From contig CAMIGX010000013.1 in NCBI GenBank assembly GCA_946221385.1, positions 1 through 50,161 on the forward strand: a DNA stretch of 50,161 nt, given 5' to 3'. Positions within the stretch are counted from its first letter, which is position 1, and each line of letters begins with the position of its first letter. This DNA is from an uncultured Propionimicrobium sp. GTDB taxonomy: Bacteria; Actinomycetota; Actinomycetes; Propionibacteriales; Propionibacteriaceae. The translations under genes and the position numbers were made by a program. A model generated the notes under the pieces. The model was not told the origin of the DNA and ran no database searches. It worked only from the letters and a program-made list of their open reading frames with translations. Of the stretch, positions 42,816 through 50,161 are shown piece by piece.

Positions 42816-44132
42816 ATGACCCTGTCATTGGATGAAGTCCGCAGCATTCGGTTCCCGATGGTGCGAAAGCCGAATGAGGACGGCTATCGAGCCAGCTCGG
42901 TGGACAATTTCATGGACAAGCTGGAGATCAGCTACGCCAACCTCTTGAACGAAATCGACGAATTGCGTTCTGCCCAGCCCGCGCAGCAAAGCGGCGCTGA
43001 TGAAGCTGAGCTGCGTCAACTGCGTGACGAGCGTGACCAGTTTGCCGGCGAGGTCGACCAACTGCGCGCGCAGTTGGATGACGTCAACGGCCAGCTGAAC
43101 ACTGCCCACAGCAATGACGCGGAACTAGAGCGGCTGCGTTCGGCTAATGCGCAGCTGGAGGGCGAGCGTGAACAATTGCGCGAGCAGCTGGAGCAGCTGC
43201 GTAATAGCTCTGACGTTGCGCAGACCAGCGGTCAGCAGCTGCAAGCCGAGAACCTAGCGCTGCGTGGTCAGCTCGACGACGCGCACCGTCAGCTCGAGAC
43301 TGCCAACCAGCAGGCTGAGGAAGCTCATCGGCAGGCCAATGATGCGCGTCAGCAGATCGAGGAGTTGCGCACTCAGTTGGAGACTCAGCAGGCCAACCAG
43401 CAGCAGTACGTCGCTAGCTATGAGCCGACCGCCGCTGAGACCACTTCGACGATGGGCATCATCGCCGATGGCGTCCAGCACATCGAGGTGACCACTTCCG
43501 CGCAGGCCAGCCCGGCCGTCGTGCGGCTGGTCGAATTGGCCACCATGCAGGCTGAAACTCTAGTCAATGAGGCCCGCGCTCAGGCCCGTCGCGAAACTGA
43601 TGACGCGAACGCTGAAGCTACGCGCATCACGACCACTGCCGAGCACAATGCGGCTCAGATGACCGCCGAGGCCGAAAGCTATCGCGATCAGACCATCGCC
43701 GAGGCAGACCAGCGCCGCGATCAGACCATCAACGATGCCAATGACGAGGCCAACCGCATCACCACCAGCGCCCAGCAGGAGGCGGCTGATCTGCTGCAGC
43801 AAGCCCGCGCTCGCGCCGAACGTCTGGACGGCGAAGTTCGCGACCGCCGTACCCAGTTGTTCGACAGCTTGGAAGAAGAGCGCGACGTCTTGGCCGCCAA
43901 GGTAAATCAGCTGCGTAGCTTCGAGGACGCTTTCCGGGGTTCGCTGAACGAGCATCTAGAAGCTCAGCTGGAACAGCTGCGAAACCTGCAGCTGCAGCCC
44001 GGCGAGACCCCCAACGTCAACTCAATGTACGGTTACGGCCGTCCGCAGGTGTCGACGCCGCGCATGGAGGCATTGCTTGCCGAAAGCCGGATGGACAACG
44101 GGCAGCTCGCCGAACGACAAGACCAAGACTGA
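42816..44132 (+). CDS. divIVA: DivIVA/Wag31-like polar growth protein
   Basis: A 438-residue coiled-coil protein. The N-terminal 45 residues (MTLSLDEVRSIRF...GYRASSVDNFMDKLE) match the DivIVA membrane-binding domain, then two long coiled-coil regions (about 45-200 and 240-400) rich in Gln, Glu and Arg are joined by a short PTAAETTSTM linker. It marks curved membrane at poles and septa and directs wall growth. It is longer than typical Wag31 (about 260-270 residues), mainly in the coils. GGAG stands 8 nt before the ATG. In many relatives ileS follows; here a terminator follows instead. Confidence 0.9.
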   Translation: MTLSLDEVRSIRFPMVRKPNEDGYRASSVDNFMDKLEISYANLLNEIDELRSAQPAQQSGADEAELRQLRDERDQFAGEVDQLRAQLDDVNGQLNTAHSNDAELERLRSANAQLEGEREQLREQLEQLRNSSDVAQTSGQQLQAENLALRGQLDDAHRQLETANQQAEEAHRQANDARQQIEELRTQLETQQANQQQYVASYEPTAAETTSTMGIIADGVQHIEVTTSAQASPAVVRLVELATMQAETLVNEARAQARRETDDANAEATRITTTAEHNAAQMTAEAESYRDQTIAEADQRRDQTINDANDEANRITTSAQQEAADLLQQARARAERLDGEVRDRRTQLFDSLEEERDVLAAKVNQLRSFEDAFRGSLNEHLEAQLEQLRNLQLQPGETPNVNSMYGYGRPQVSTPRMEALLAESRMDNGQLAERQDQD

Positions 44133-44156
44133 AATCGCTGACCACAGCGCATGAGC

Positions 44157-44189
44157 AGATCGGCTCCGGGCTCTTTCCGGGGCCGATCT
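44157..44189 (+). terminator. Intrinsic terminator after divIVA
   Basis: AGATCGGCTCCGG (44157-44169) pairs with CCGGGGCCGATCT (44177-44189), 13 bp with one G-T wobble and a 7-nt loop, followed by TGCTTTGT. It begins 25 nt after the divIVA stop. The T-run is poor, so efficiency is uncertain. Confidence 0.7.
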
Positions 44190-44342
44190 TGCTTTGTGCT
44201 GGCTAGGCGATTCGTCATCTAATCTGAGGAAGCGCGAGCCCTCGTGTGGCGCTTTTTTGGTGGTCGTGTATCCTCAGCGTTCAGCACATCACACAAACGT
44301 GGGTTAGACCCACAAGCCACCATTGGTAGAGGAGACCAGTCA

Positions 44343-44768
44343 ATGGCGACCAAGTCGAAGACTGCGACCAAGACGCCGCAGCTGCCAACCTTGCCAGGCG
44401 AAGAGCCGTGGACCGCTGAGGAAGTCGCCGAGGTGCGCGCCGAATTGGAGGCCGATCGCGACCGCATGACGAACTCGCTGGCCGAGTCGGAGCTTGGGCT
44501 GTCGCAGTTGCTCAGCGAAGGTAGCGACGGCGCCGGACGTGATCCGGCCGACGTCGGCTCGACCAACTTCGAGCGCGATCAGGAGATGAGCCTGCACGCC
44601 AATGCCCGCGAGATGCTCGAGCAGGTCAAGACCGCGTTGAAGATGCTCGACGACGGCACCTACGGGCTGTGTGAAATTTGTGCTGAGCCCATCGGTAAGG
44701 CGCGGCTGTCGGCCTTCCCACGCGCCACGATGTGCGTGCGCTGCAAGCAACGATTGGCGCGACGCTGA
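44343..44768 (+). CDS. TraR/DksA-family zinc-finger protein
   Basis: A 141-residue protein with a coiled-coil N-terminal region and a C-terminal C4 zinc finger of DksA type, CEICAEPIG...CVRCKQR. Conserved blocks include DPADVGSTNFERDQEMSL and ALKMLDDGTYGLCE. DksA/TraR proteins act through the RNA polymerase secondary channel; actinobacterial members are little studied. GAGGAG lies about 9 nt before ATG 44343; the upstream open frame to 44244 has no similarity. Located just before lspA, as often in actinobacteria. Its last 37 nt overlap lspA. Confidence 0.9.
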   Translation: MATKSKTATKTPQLPTLPGEEPWTAEEVAEVRAELEADRDRMTNSLAESELGLSQLLSEGSDGAGRDPADVGSTNFERDQEMSLHANAREMLEQVKTALKMLDDGTYGLCEICAEPIGKARLSAFPRATMCVRCKQRLARR

Positions 44769-45313
44769 GTAGCCGACTAGAGCGCAAGGCTGACGAGCTT
44801 CCCAAACTCTCAACGCTGCGCATCTGTATCGCGCAGATCGCGGTGGTCGGTCTGGCCCTAGACCAGATGACCAAAATCTGGGCGATCCGTAACCTCGACC
44901 CAGCAAATCCGCCGTCCTATCTCGGTGGCTTTTTGAAGTTCCGGCTGCTCTTCAACCCTGGCGCGGCGTTCAGTCTAGGCACCCAGTTCACCGTCGGATT
45001 GACGATCTTCGCGCTAGTCGCGCTGGCTGGCGTCATCGGGTGGCTGGCTCCTCGGGTGCGATCTTGGACCATGGTGGTGGTCTGCGGCTTGCTGATCGCT
45101 GGCATCAGCGGCAATTTGATTGATCGGCTCTTTCGTCCGCCGGCGCCGTTTCGGGGTCACGTCGTCGACTTCATTTCGCTGCCGCATTTCGCGATCTTCA
45201 ACGTGGCCGACATATGCATCACTGGCGCCGCTGCGATCTTCTTGATCTATGTGCTCCTCACTCCCGACGAGAAGCTCGATCCGGCTAGATCCAGCGCAAA
45301 GGATGACCGCTGA
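44732..45313 (+). CDS. lspA: Lipoprotein signal peptidase LspA
   Basis: Membrane aspartyl protease (193 residues) that cleaves the signal peptide of diacylated prolipoproteins. Four helices are predicted, beginning IAQIAVVGLALDQMTK. The catalytic aspartates are in GNLIDR and FNVADICI, and FNPGAAFSL is the third family motif. The only usable start is GTG 44732, inside traR/dksA (37-nt overlap in another frame) and without a ribosome site; the next in-frame candidates fall inside the first helix. It ends in a TGATG overlap with the pseudouridine synthase. Confidence 0.92.
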   Translation: MRALQATIGATLSSRLERKADELPKLSTLRICIAQIAVVGLALDQMTKIWAIRNLDPANPPSYLGGFLKFRLLFNPGAAFSLGTQFTVGLTIFALVALAGVIGWLAPRVRSWTMVVVCGLLIAGISGNLIDRLFRPPAPFRGHVVDFISLPHFAIFNVADICITGAAAIFLIYVLLTPDEKLDPARSSAKDDR

Positions 45314-46236
45314 TGGCCCTGCTGTGGGTGCCCGACGGGCTCGCCGGTGAACGAATTGACGCAGCTGCTGCCCGCATGACCGGACTGACTCGCTCCCGGG
45401 TCGCTGACCTGATCGACGAGGGCAAAGTCAGCCTCGACTCCCAGCAGGTCAGCAAAGCTTCGACGAAGGTAGCGGCCGGTCAGTTATTAGATATCGATCT
45501 TTCTGAACCCGTCAGGGAGGCTAAGGTCCGTCCTCAGCTTGCCGACGGACTGGCGATTCTGCACGAAGACGCCGACATCGTGGTCATCGACAAGCCAGCT
45601 GGGGTGGCCTCTCATCCTTCGCTTGGCTGGGAGGGACCTGACGTCGTCAGTCATCTGGCCGCCGCCGGTGTTGGGATCGCGACCTCTGGGGCAGCTGAAC
45701 GTCAAGGTATCGTGCAACGTCTCGACGTAGGCACCTCTGGTTTGATGGTCGTCGCCAAATCTGAGCACGCCTACACGATGTTGAAACGAGCCTTCCGCGA
45801 CCGCACCGTCGACAAGATTTATCTCGCGCTGGCTCAGGGCCACCCAGATCCATTCACCGGCACTATCGACGCGCCGATCGGTCGGCATCCAGGCTCGGAG
45901 TGGAAGTTCGCGGTGACCAGCGACGGCAGGACGTCAGTGACCCACTACGAGACCATTGAGGTGCTGCGTCAGGCAGCTTTGCTGCGCGTCCACCTCGAAA
46001 CTGGACGCACCCATCAGATCCGTGTCCATCTTGCTGCCATTGGGCATCCTTGCGTCGGCGATCCGCTATATGGTGCTGATCCAGTGCAGGCGCAACAGCT
46101 CGGCCTAGAACGGCAATGGTTGCACGCGGCTCACCTTGGTTTTGAGCATCCCGGCAGCGGGGAATATGTCGAATTTGAATCGGCATTAGCTGACGATCTA
46201 GCCAACGCATTGCAAATATTGCGCAACCAGAGCTAG
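45313..46236 (+). CDS. rluD: RluD-type 23S rRNA pseudouridine synthase
   Basis: A 307-residue RluA-family pseudouridine synthase. The N-terminal S4 RNA-binding domain (about 12-60, RIDAAAARMTGLTRSRVADLI) is followed by VIDKPAGVASHPS and the catalytic motif with D138 in QRLDVGTSG. The usual histidine of HRLD is replaced by Q135; catalysis depends on the aspartate, so activity is likely kept. Later, TGRTHQIRVHLAAIGHP and GDPLYG are typical. The target (probably helix 69 of 23S rRNA) is inferred from the family. It starts at the lspA stop (TGATG), so the two are coupled. Confidence 0.9.
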   Translation: MALLWVPDGLAGERIDAAAARMTGLTRSRVADLIDEGKVSLDSQQVSKASTKVAAGQLLDIDLSEPVREAKVRPQLADGLAILHEDADIVVIDKPAGVASHPSLGWEGPDVVSHLAAAGVGIATSGAAERQGIVQRLDVGTSGLMVVAKSEHAYTMLKRAFRDRTVDKIYLALAQGHPDPFTGTIDAPIGRHPGSEWKFAVTSDGRTSVTHYETIEVLRQAALLRVHLETGRTHQIRVHLAAIGHPCVGDPLYGADPVQAQQLGLERQWLHAAHLGFEHPGSGEYVEFESALADDLANALQILRNQS

Positions 46237-46267
46237 TCGGACAGCAGCTACAAGCATGCCTTTGAGA

Positions 46268-46273
46268 TAGGCT
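46268..46273 (+). promoter_or_regulatory. Probable -10 element of pyk, leaderless
   Basis: TAGGCT lies exactly 7 nt before the pyk GTG (46281). The surrounding GAGATAGGCT is identical to the element before the ThiE-like gene. No ribosome site is visible. Confidence 0.5.
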
Positions 46274-46280
46274 CGAAGGC

Positions 46281-47723
46281 GTGCGTAGAGCCAAAATCGT
46301 GTGCACTCTGGGTCCAGCTACCTCGACCCAAGAGCGAATGGAAGAACTGATCAAAGCGGGCCTCGATGTGGCCCGATTCAACATGAGCCATGGCGACCAC
46401 GGCGAGCACGCCAAGCGTCTCGCTGAGACGCGGGCTGCGGCCGCTGCGGTCGGCAAGACCGTCGGCCTGCTAGCTGACCTGCAAGGTCCCAAGATCCGAC
46501 TAGGCAATTTCGCTGAAGGCAAGGTCGATCTGGCTTACGGCCAGACCTTCGCCATCACTATCGAAGACATTGCTGGCGACAAGGATCGCGCATCGACGAC
46601 CTATAAGGGTCTGATCGGCGACGTCAAGCCTGGCGATACCATCTTGATTGACGATGGCCGCGTCGCATTGGAGGCCACCGAGGTCACCGATACTGACGTC
46701 ATCACCAAGGTCGTCGTCGCTGGCCCGGTGTCGAACCACAAGGGCATCAACCTGCCGGGTGTGGCCGTCAACGTTCCCGCGTTGAGCGAGAAGGACGAGG
46801 CCGACCTGCGCTGGGCGCTGCAAAACGACTTCGACATGGTCGCGTTGTCGTTCGTGCGTACCGGTGACGACGTCAAGCGCGTGCACGAGATCATGGCCGA
46901 AGAGGGCGTCAAGCGTCCGGTCATCGCCAAGATCGAAAAGCCGCAGGCTGTGCAGAACCTGGACGACATCATGGCTGCCTTCGACGGCTTCATGGTCGCC
47001 CGTGGTGACTTGGGCGTTGAACTGCCGCTGGAGCAGGTGCCGCTGGTGCAGAAAAAGATCATTCAGAAGGCCCGCAAGAACGCCAAGCCGGTCATCGTCG
47101 CTACGCAGATGTTGGAGTCGATGATCTCGGCGCCCCGTCCGACCCGCGCTGAGGCTTCTGACGTCGCCAACGCGATCTTGGATGGTGCTGACGCAGTCAT
47201 GCTGTCCGGTGAGACCTCGGTCGGCGCTTACCCGGTCGAGACCGTCGAGACGATGGCTCGCATCGTCACCAACACCGAGAAGCAGGGCCTAGCGCAGATC
47301 TCCAAGATCAAGTGGGATCCGCACACCACTGGTGGCGTCATCGCTATGGCTGCCGCTCAGGCTGCTGACCAGCTGGGTGCCCGCTACATGGTCGCATTCA
47401 CCCAGTCCGGTGACACCGCCCGCCGCATGTCGCGGCTGCGCAGCGAGGTGCCGTTGCTGGTTTTCACCCCAGACGATAAGACCGCTAACTGGTTGACGCT
47501 GTGTTGGGGTGCCCAAGTCATCAAGACCTCGACCTATGGCAGCAACGAAGAGATGGTGACTGCGGTCAACCGGACGTTGCTGGAGCGGGAGCTGATCGAG
47601 GTCGACGAGCGTGTCGTCATCGTCTTCGGTTCGCCGATCGGTGTCGCTGGCAAGACGAACACGCTGCGCGTGCACCGCGTCAAGGACATCAACTGGCATG
47701 AGCCTGGCCCTGGCGAGAAGTGA
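46281..47723 (+). CDS. pyk: Pyruvate kinase
   Basis: A 480-residue glycolytic enzyme that converts phosphoenolpyruvate and ADP to pyruvate and ATP. Family signatures are RRAKIVCTLGPATSTQERM, ARFNMSHGDHGEH, DLQGPKIRLG, IAKIEKPQAVQNLDDI (catalytic lysine), MVARGDLGVELPLEQVP, ATQMLESMI and DAVMLSGETSVGAYPVE. Length is normal. Codon use is strongly biased, with many AAG, GTC and CTG codons, which suggests high expression. GTG start with a -10 element 7 nt upstream, so the mRNA may be leaderless. Confidence 0.95.
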   Translation: MRRAKIVCTLGPATSTQERMEELIKAGLDVARFNMSHGDHGEHAKRLAETRAAAAAVGKTVGLLADLQGPKIRLGNFAEGKVDLAYGQTFAITIEDIAGDKDRASTTYKGLIGDVKPGDTILIDDGRVALEATEVTDTDVITKVVVAGPVSNHKGINLPGVAVNVPALSEKDEADLRWALQNDFDMVALSFVRTGDDVKRVHEIMAEEGVKRPVIAKIEKPQAVQNLDDIMAAFDGFMVARGDLGVELPLEQVPLVQKKIIQKARKNAKPVIVATQMLESMISAPRPTRAEASDVANAILDGADAVMLSGETSVGAYPVETVETMARIVTNTEKQGLAQISKIKWDPHTTGGVIAMAAAQAADQLGARYMVAFTQSGDTARRMSRLRSEVPLLVFTPDDKTANWLTLCWGAQVIKTSTYGSNEEMVTAVNRTLLERELIEVDERVVIVFGSPIGVAGKTNTLRVHRVKDINWHEPGPGEK

Positions 47724-47751
47724 CGCTAGGCCGAGCAGCTAGCTAAAGAAA

Positions 47752-47791
47752 CCAAAGCCGGCGGGGATCAGATGATCTCCGCCGGCTTTGG
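47752..47791. terminator. Hairpin terminator shared by pyk and tRNA-Leu
   Basis: CCAAAGCCGGCGG (47752-47764) pairs perfectly with CCGCCGGCTTTGG (47779-47791), 13 bp, and the loop region can extend the stem further (GATC...GATC). Reading the minus strand, the stem is followed by TTTCTTT, so it is a good terminator for the tRNA. On the plus strand it lies 28 nt after the pyk stop but has no downstream T-run. Confidence 0.8.
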
Positions 47792-47798
47792 TATCAGG

Positions 47799-47882
47799 TA
47801 CCCGAGAGGGGACTCGAACCCCTACGGCCTTTTGGGCCAATTGATTTTGAGTCAACCGCGTCTACCATTCCGCCACTCGGGC
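47799..47882 (-). tRNA. tRNA-Leu (anticodon CAA)
   Basis: An 84-nt tRNA reading UUG. The acceptor stem is GCCCGAG with CTCGGGT (one G-U pair), the D arm region is GGCGGAATGGTAGACGC, the anticodon stem is GTTGA/TCAAT with loop CTCAAAA giving anticodon CAA, and there is a long variable arm (TTGGCCC AAAA GGCC), which makes it class II. The T arm is GGGGTTCGAGTCCCC. The 3' end is not encoded as CCA (discriminator A followed by CCT), so CCA is added after transcription. Confidence 0.95.
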
Positions 47883-48350
47883 GGGCACCTGGCTGACCAG
47901 CCGGACGTTGTCGTCAGCTCGAATATACGTCGATTGAAAATCGATCACTTCGATGAAGACAGCCAACCGAGCTAGTCACTTGGTCTGACTCTCGACTGCT
48001 CACTGCCGGACCAGGATCTCGTCCTTGTTCAGCTGTCAGTGCCGAGGGCCTGTCCATTCTGCCACAACTGCGCGGCAGATGCATGCCCGCGCAGTCGCGT
48101 CCCGCTAGTGCAACTGCGTTGCCAAAAATCCTGGGGGTGCTGCTGCACTAACAGCATTGAGGTGACTAGAGTTGCTGTCTGACGTGGCAAACGCGCAACG
48201 ACGCCGTCAGCCAATTCCCTCAGCCAAGCCTGAGTAGTTTGCGGCCGGACGTCGAACTGGGTCGAAACTCGAGAAACAGCCCGGAGCGCCCAAAATGCCT
48301 AGTCATACCGCAACCCGCGGCCCCCGGTCGCCTCAGCAAGCGAGGTTAAA
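47883..48350. other. Hairpin-rich intergenic region
   Basis: No gene is supported in this 468-nt gap. It holds several inverted repeats: TCGATT/AATCGA (47930-47944), ACTGCGCGG/CCGCGCAGT (48067-48095, perfect 9 bp), TAGTGCA/TGCACTA (48106-48150), GCAAC/GTTGC (48110-48122), and CTGACGtGGC/GCCGTCAG (48179-48210). The density suggests a structured RNA or a leader of the regulator gene. GAGG before GTG 48351 is the ribosome site of the next gene. Confidence 0.45.
47922..47927 (-). promoter_or_regulatory. Candidate -10 of tRNA-Leu
   Basis: The minus strand reads TATATT here, a good -10. Initiation about 7 nt downstream would give a 5' leader of about 32 nt before the mature tRNA. No good -35 is seen. 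Confidence 0.4.
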
Positions 48351-48953
48351 GTGAGCGATAACGCCCAGCCCACCAGCGCCCGTCCGCGCGTGCTCGTCGC
48401 CGAGGACGAGGCCTTGATCCGGATGGATCTGGTCGAACTGCTCGAAGAAGAGGGCTACGAGGTCGTCGGACAAGCCGGTGACGGCGCAGCCGCAATCGAA
48501 CTGGCCAAGCAGCTCAAGCCCGACCTGGTCGTCATGGACGTCAAGATGCCCAAGATGGACGGCATCACTGCCGCCGAACAGATCGCCGCGGACCGCATCG
48601 CTCCGGTCGTCATGTTGACCGCATTCAGCCAGCGTGAGCTGGTCGAGAAGGCCCGTGCAGCCGGCGCCATGGCCTATGTCGTCAAGCCCTTTGACGCCTC
48701 CGACGTGGTGCCTGCCATCGAGATCGCGATGGGTCGCTTCGCCGAGATCCGTGCTCTCGACGAAGAAATCATGGATCTTGAAGAGCGCCTCGATGCGCGT
48801 AAGGCAGTCGATCAGGCGAAGGGCATCTTGCAAGATGCGCTCGGCTTGACCGAGCCGGAAGCTTTCCGCTTCATTCAGAAGACCGCGATGGACCTGCGCA
48901 AATCGATGCGTGAGGTTGCCCAGGGCGTCATCGATCACAACAAGACCCAGTAG
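48351..48953 (+). CDS. pdtaR: ANTAR response regulator (PdtaR-like)
   Basis: A 200-residue two-component response regulator. The receiver domain (about 12-125) has acidic E18/D19, phospho-acceptor D63 in VMDVKMPKMDG, T90 and K112. A coiled linker leads to an ANTAR RNA-binding domain (about 140-195; RKAVDQAKGILQDALGL and EAFRFIQKTAM). ANTAR proteins bind paired hexaloop RNA stems and prevent termination; the mycobacterial homologue PdtaR pairs with the kinase PdtaS. No kinase gene is adjacent. GTG start with GAGG about 5 nt upstream. It lies just before polA, as in other actinobacteria. Confidence 0.92.
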   Translation: MSDNAQPTSARPRVLVAEDEALIRMDLVELLEEEGYEVVGQAGDGAAAIELAKQLKPDLVVMDVKMPKMDGITAAEQIAADRIAPVVMLTAFSQRELVEKARAAGAMAYVVKPFDASDVVPAIEIAMGRFAEIRALDEEIMDLEERLDARKAVDQAKGILQDALGLTEPEAFRFIQKTAMDLRKSMREVAQGVIDHNKTQ

Positions 48954-48965
48954 CCAGCCGGACGG

Positions 48966-48971
48966 TAACCT
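48966..48971 (+). promoter_or_regulatory. Probable -10 element of polA, leaderless
   Basis: TAACCT is followed by 7 nt and then the polA GTG (48979), matching the geometry at the ThiE-like gene, metF and pyk. It lies only 13 nt after the stop of the ANTAR regulator. No clear -35 is visible. Confidence 0.42.
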
Positions 48972-48978
48972 TGGCGAG

Positions 48979-50161
48979 GTGAACCCAAGCAATCCGACCG
49001 AATCAACGCAATTGGCCCAGCAGGTCGACCTGTCTTCAACACAGGACGGTCAACCCCGCCGGTTGATGCTGATCGATGGTCACTCGATGGCCTATCGCGC
49101 TTTCTATGCGCTTCCGGTCGAAAATTTCGCGACCAGCACCGGGCAGCACACCAATGCGGTCTATGGGTTCACCTCGATGTTGATTAATTTGCTGCGTGAC
49201 GAGCGGCCCACGCACGTGGCGGTCGCCTTTGACGTCGGCAGACACACTTTCCGGACCGACGAATTTCCCGACTACAAAGCGACGCGTTCAGCTAGCCCCG
49301 AAGAATTCCGTGGCCAGGTGACATTGATCCAACAGGTCTTGGATGCATTACGCATTCCCCATCTCGGTCTGGAGGGATTCGAAGCTGACGACATCATCGC
49401 GACCCTCGATCGGCAAGCTGGTGAGGCTGATTTTGAGACCTTGATCGTCACTGGCGATCGCGACTCATTCCAGCTCATCGACGGTGATACGACCGTGCTC
49501 TATCCACGCAAAGGCGTCAGCGAGCTGTGGCGTTTTGATCCGGCGGCGATCGAAGAAAAGTACGGCGTCCCGCCGGCCCGTTATCCCGAAATGGCTGCGC
49601 TGGTGGGGGAGACCAGTGACAATCTGCCCGGCGTGCCTGGGGTTGGAGCCAAGACCGCAGCGAAATGGCTCAACGAATTCGACGGCCTAGAAAATTTGTT
49701 GACTCGCGCCGATCAAGTCAAAGGCAAGGTCGGGGACTCGTTGCGCGCGAATCTTGATCAGGTCGCCGCGAACCGGCGGCTAAATCGCCTAGTCGATGAT
49801 CTCGAATTGCCCTTGAATGTGCACGATCTGGCTCGACACGAGTGGGATCGCGAACAGGTGCATGAGCTATTCGACGCGCTGGAATTCCGGGTCTTACGTG
49901 AACGCCTGTTGGAAGCTTTCCCGCAATCTGAACCGGACGTCGATCAGGGCATCGAGGTAGCTGGGCAACGCTTAGCGCCCGATGAGTTGGCAGCTTGGCT
50001 GGGCGAACATGGTGATCAGCTGATCGGCCTCGACGTCGAAGGCCAGTGGGCTGCCGGCAGCGGCGACATCGCAGCCCTAGCCCTGGCCAGCGCCGACGGG
50101 ACAGCCGCCTGGGTCGACGTCACTGAGCTAGACGCTGCCGACGAGCAGGCATTGGCCGCCT
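48979..50161 (+). CDS. polA: DNA polymerase I, 5' part (runs off window)
   Basis: The first 394 codons of DNA polymerase I, cut by the window end. After about 27 polar residues comes the 5'-3' exonuclease domain: LMLIDGHSMAYRAFYALP, GFEADDIIATLDRQ, TGDRDSFQLI and SDNLPGVPGVGAKTAAKWL carry its metal-binding acids and the H3TH motif. From about residue 340 the inactive 3'-5' exonuclease-like region begins. The enzyme fills gaps in repair and removes Okazaki primers. I start at GTG 48979 from the -10 spacing. Confidence 0.93.
   Translation, partial: MNPSNPTESTQLAQQVDLSSTQDGQPRRLMLIDGHSMAYRAFYALPVENFATSTGQHTNAVYGFTSMLINLLRDERPTHVAVAFDVGRHTFRTDEFPDYKATRSASPEEFRGQVTLIQQVLDALRIPHLGLEGFEADDIIATLDRQAGEADFETLIVTGDRDSFQLIDGDTTVLYPRKGVSELWRFDPAAIEEKYGVPPARYPEMAALVGETSDNLPGVPGVGAKTAAKWLNEFDGLENLLTRADQVKGKVGDSLRANLDQVAANRRLNRLVDDLELPLNVHDLARHEWDREQVHELFDALEFRVLRERLLEAFPQSEPDVDQGIEVAGQRLAPDELAAWLGEHGDQLIGLDVEGQWAAGSGDIAALALASADGTAAWVDVTELDAADEQALAA

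Noticed and set aside
48029..48214. 61-codon minus-strand frame in the gap before the ANTAR regulator
   Set aside because: No ribosome site or similarity, and it coincides with the stem-loop cluster.

Overview
The window looks like chromosomal DNA of a high-GC Gram-positive actinobacterium. The evidence is the dcw cell-division cluster ending in sepF, yggT and a DivIVA/Wag31 gene, a PASTA-domain Ser/Thr kinase, the actinobacterial families DUF3040 and DUF6504, an LGFP-repeat wall protein, an ANTAR response regulator of PdtaR type, and a LexA box of the actinobacterial form TCGAAC-N4-GTTCGA. MurE carries the DNPR motif of diaminopimelate-adding ligases, so the wall is probably DAP-type. I cannot name the genus. 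The order kinase / prenyl synthase / metF / DUF3040 / mraZ to wag31 resembles, from memory, the mycobacterial pknL to wag31 region.

Layout. 1-621: no credible gene; a decayed large inverted repeat, a hairpin, a perfect 22-bp palindrome and three direct repeats with a period of about 50 bp. 622-10354: MBL-fold hydrolase, EamA transporter, PknL-like PASTA kinase, a degenerate ThiE-like protein, polyprenyl diphosphate synthase, metF and a HelD-like RNA polymerase-associated ATPase. 10471-12714: secreted glucosaminidase with LGFP repeats, followed by its own terminator. 13018-18846: an SOS mutagenesis operon (LexA box, DUF6504, dnaE2, dinB). 19031-24076: DUF3040, then the minus-strand moxR-DUF58-tgpA operon. 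24279-42597: the MraZ operator and the dcw cluster mraZ-rsmH-ftsL-ftsI-murE-murF-mraY-murD-ftsW-murG-murC-ftsQ-ftsZ-pgeF-sepF-yggT, with many 1-4 nt stop/start overlaps. 42816-46236: divIVA, a terminator, a TraR/DksA-family protein, lspA and an RluD-type pseudouridine synthase. 46281 to the end: pyk, a terminator shared with a minus-strand tRNA-Leu(CAA), a hairpin-rich gap, the ANTAR regulator, and the 5' part of polA, which runs off the window.

How the genes work together. From mraZ to divIVA the genes build lipid II (MurE, F, D, C, MraY, MurG), polymerise and cross-link septal peptidoglycan (FtsW, FtsI), and organise the ring and cell pole (FtsL, Q, Z, SepF, DivIVA). The PASTA kinase and the prenyl synthase upstream plausibly feed the same envelope process through wall sensing and isoprenoid chains. 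The LexA-box operon is a separate damage-tolerance module.

Most of the window is conserved core genome. I see no phage, insertion sequence, CRISPR array, toxin-antitoxin pair or obvious defence island. The points most worth following are the repeat cluster at the left edge, the SOS operon pairing DnaE2 with an apparently active DinB and no ImuA'/ImuB, a repeated promoter geometry (TANNNT, 7 nt, GTG) pointing to leaderless mRNAs for four genes, a 49-residue EamA tail encoded antisense to its neighbour, and a hairpin-rich gap before the ANTAR regulator.
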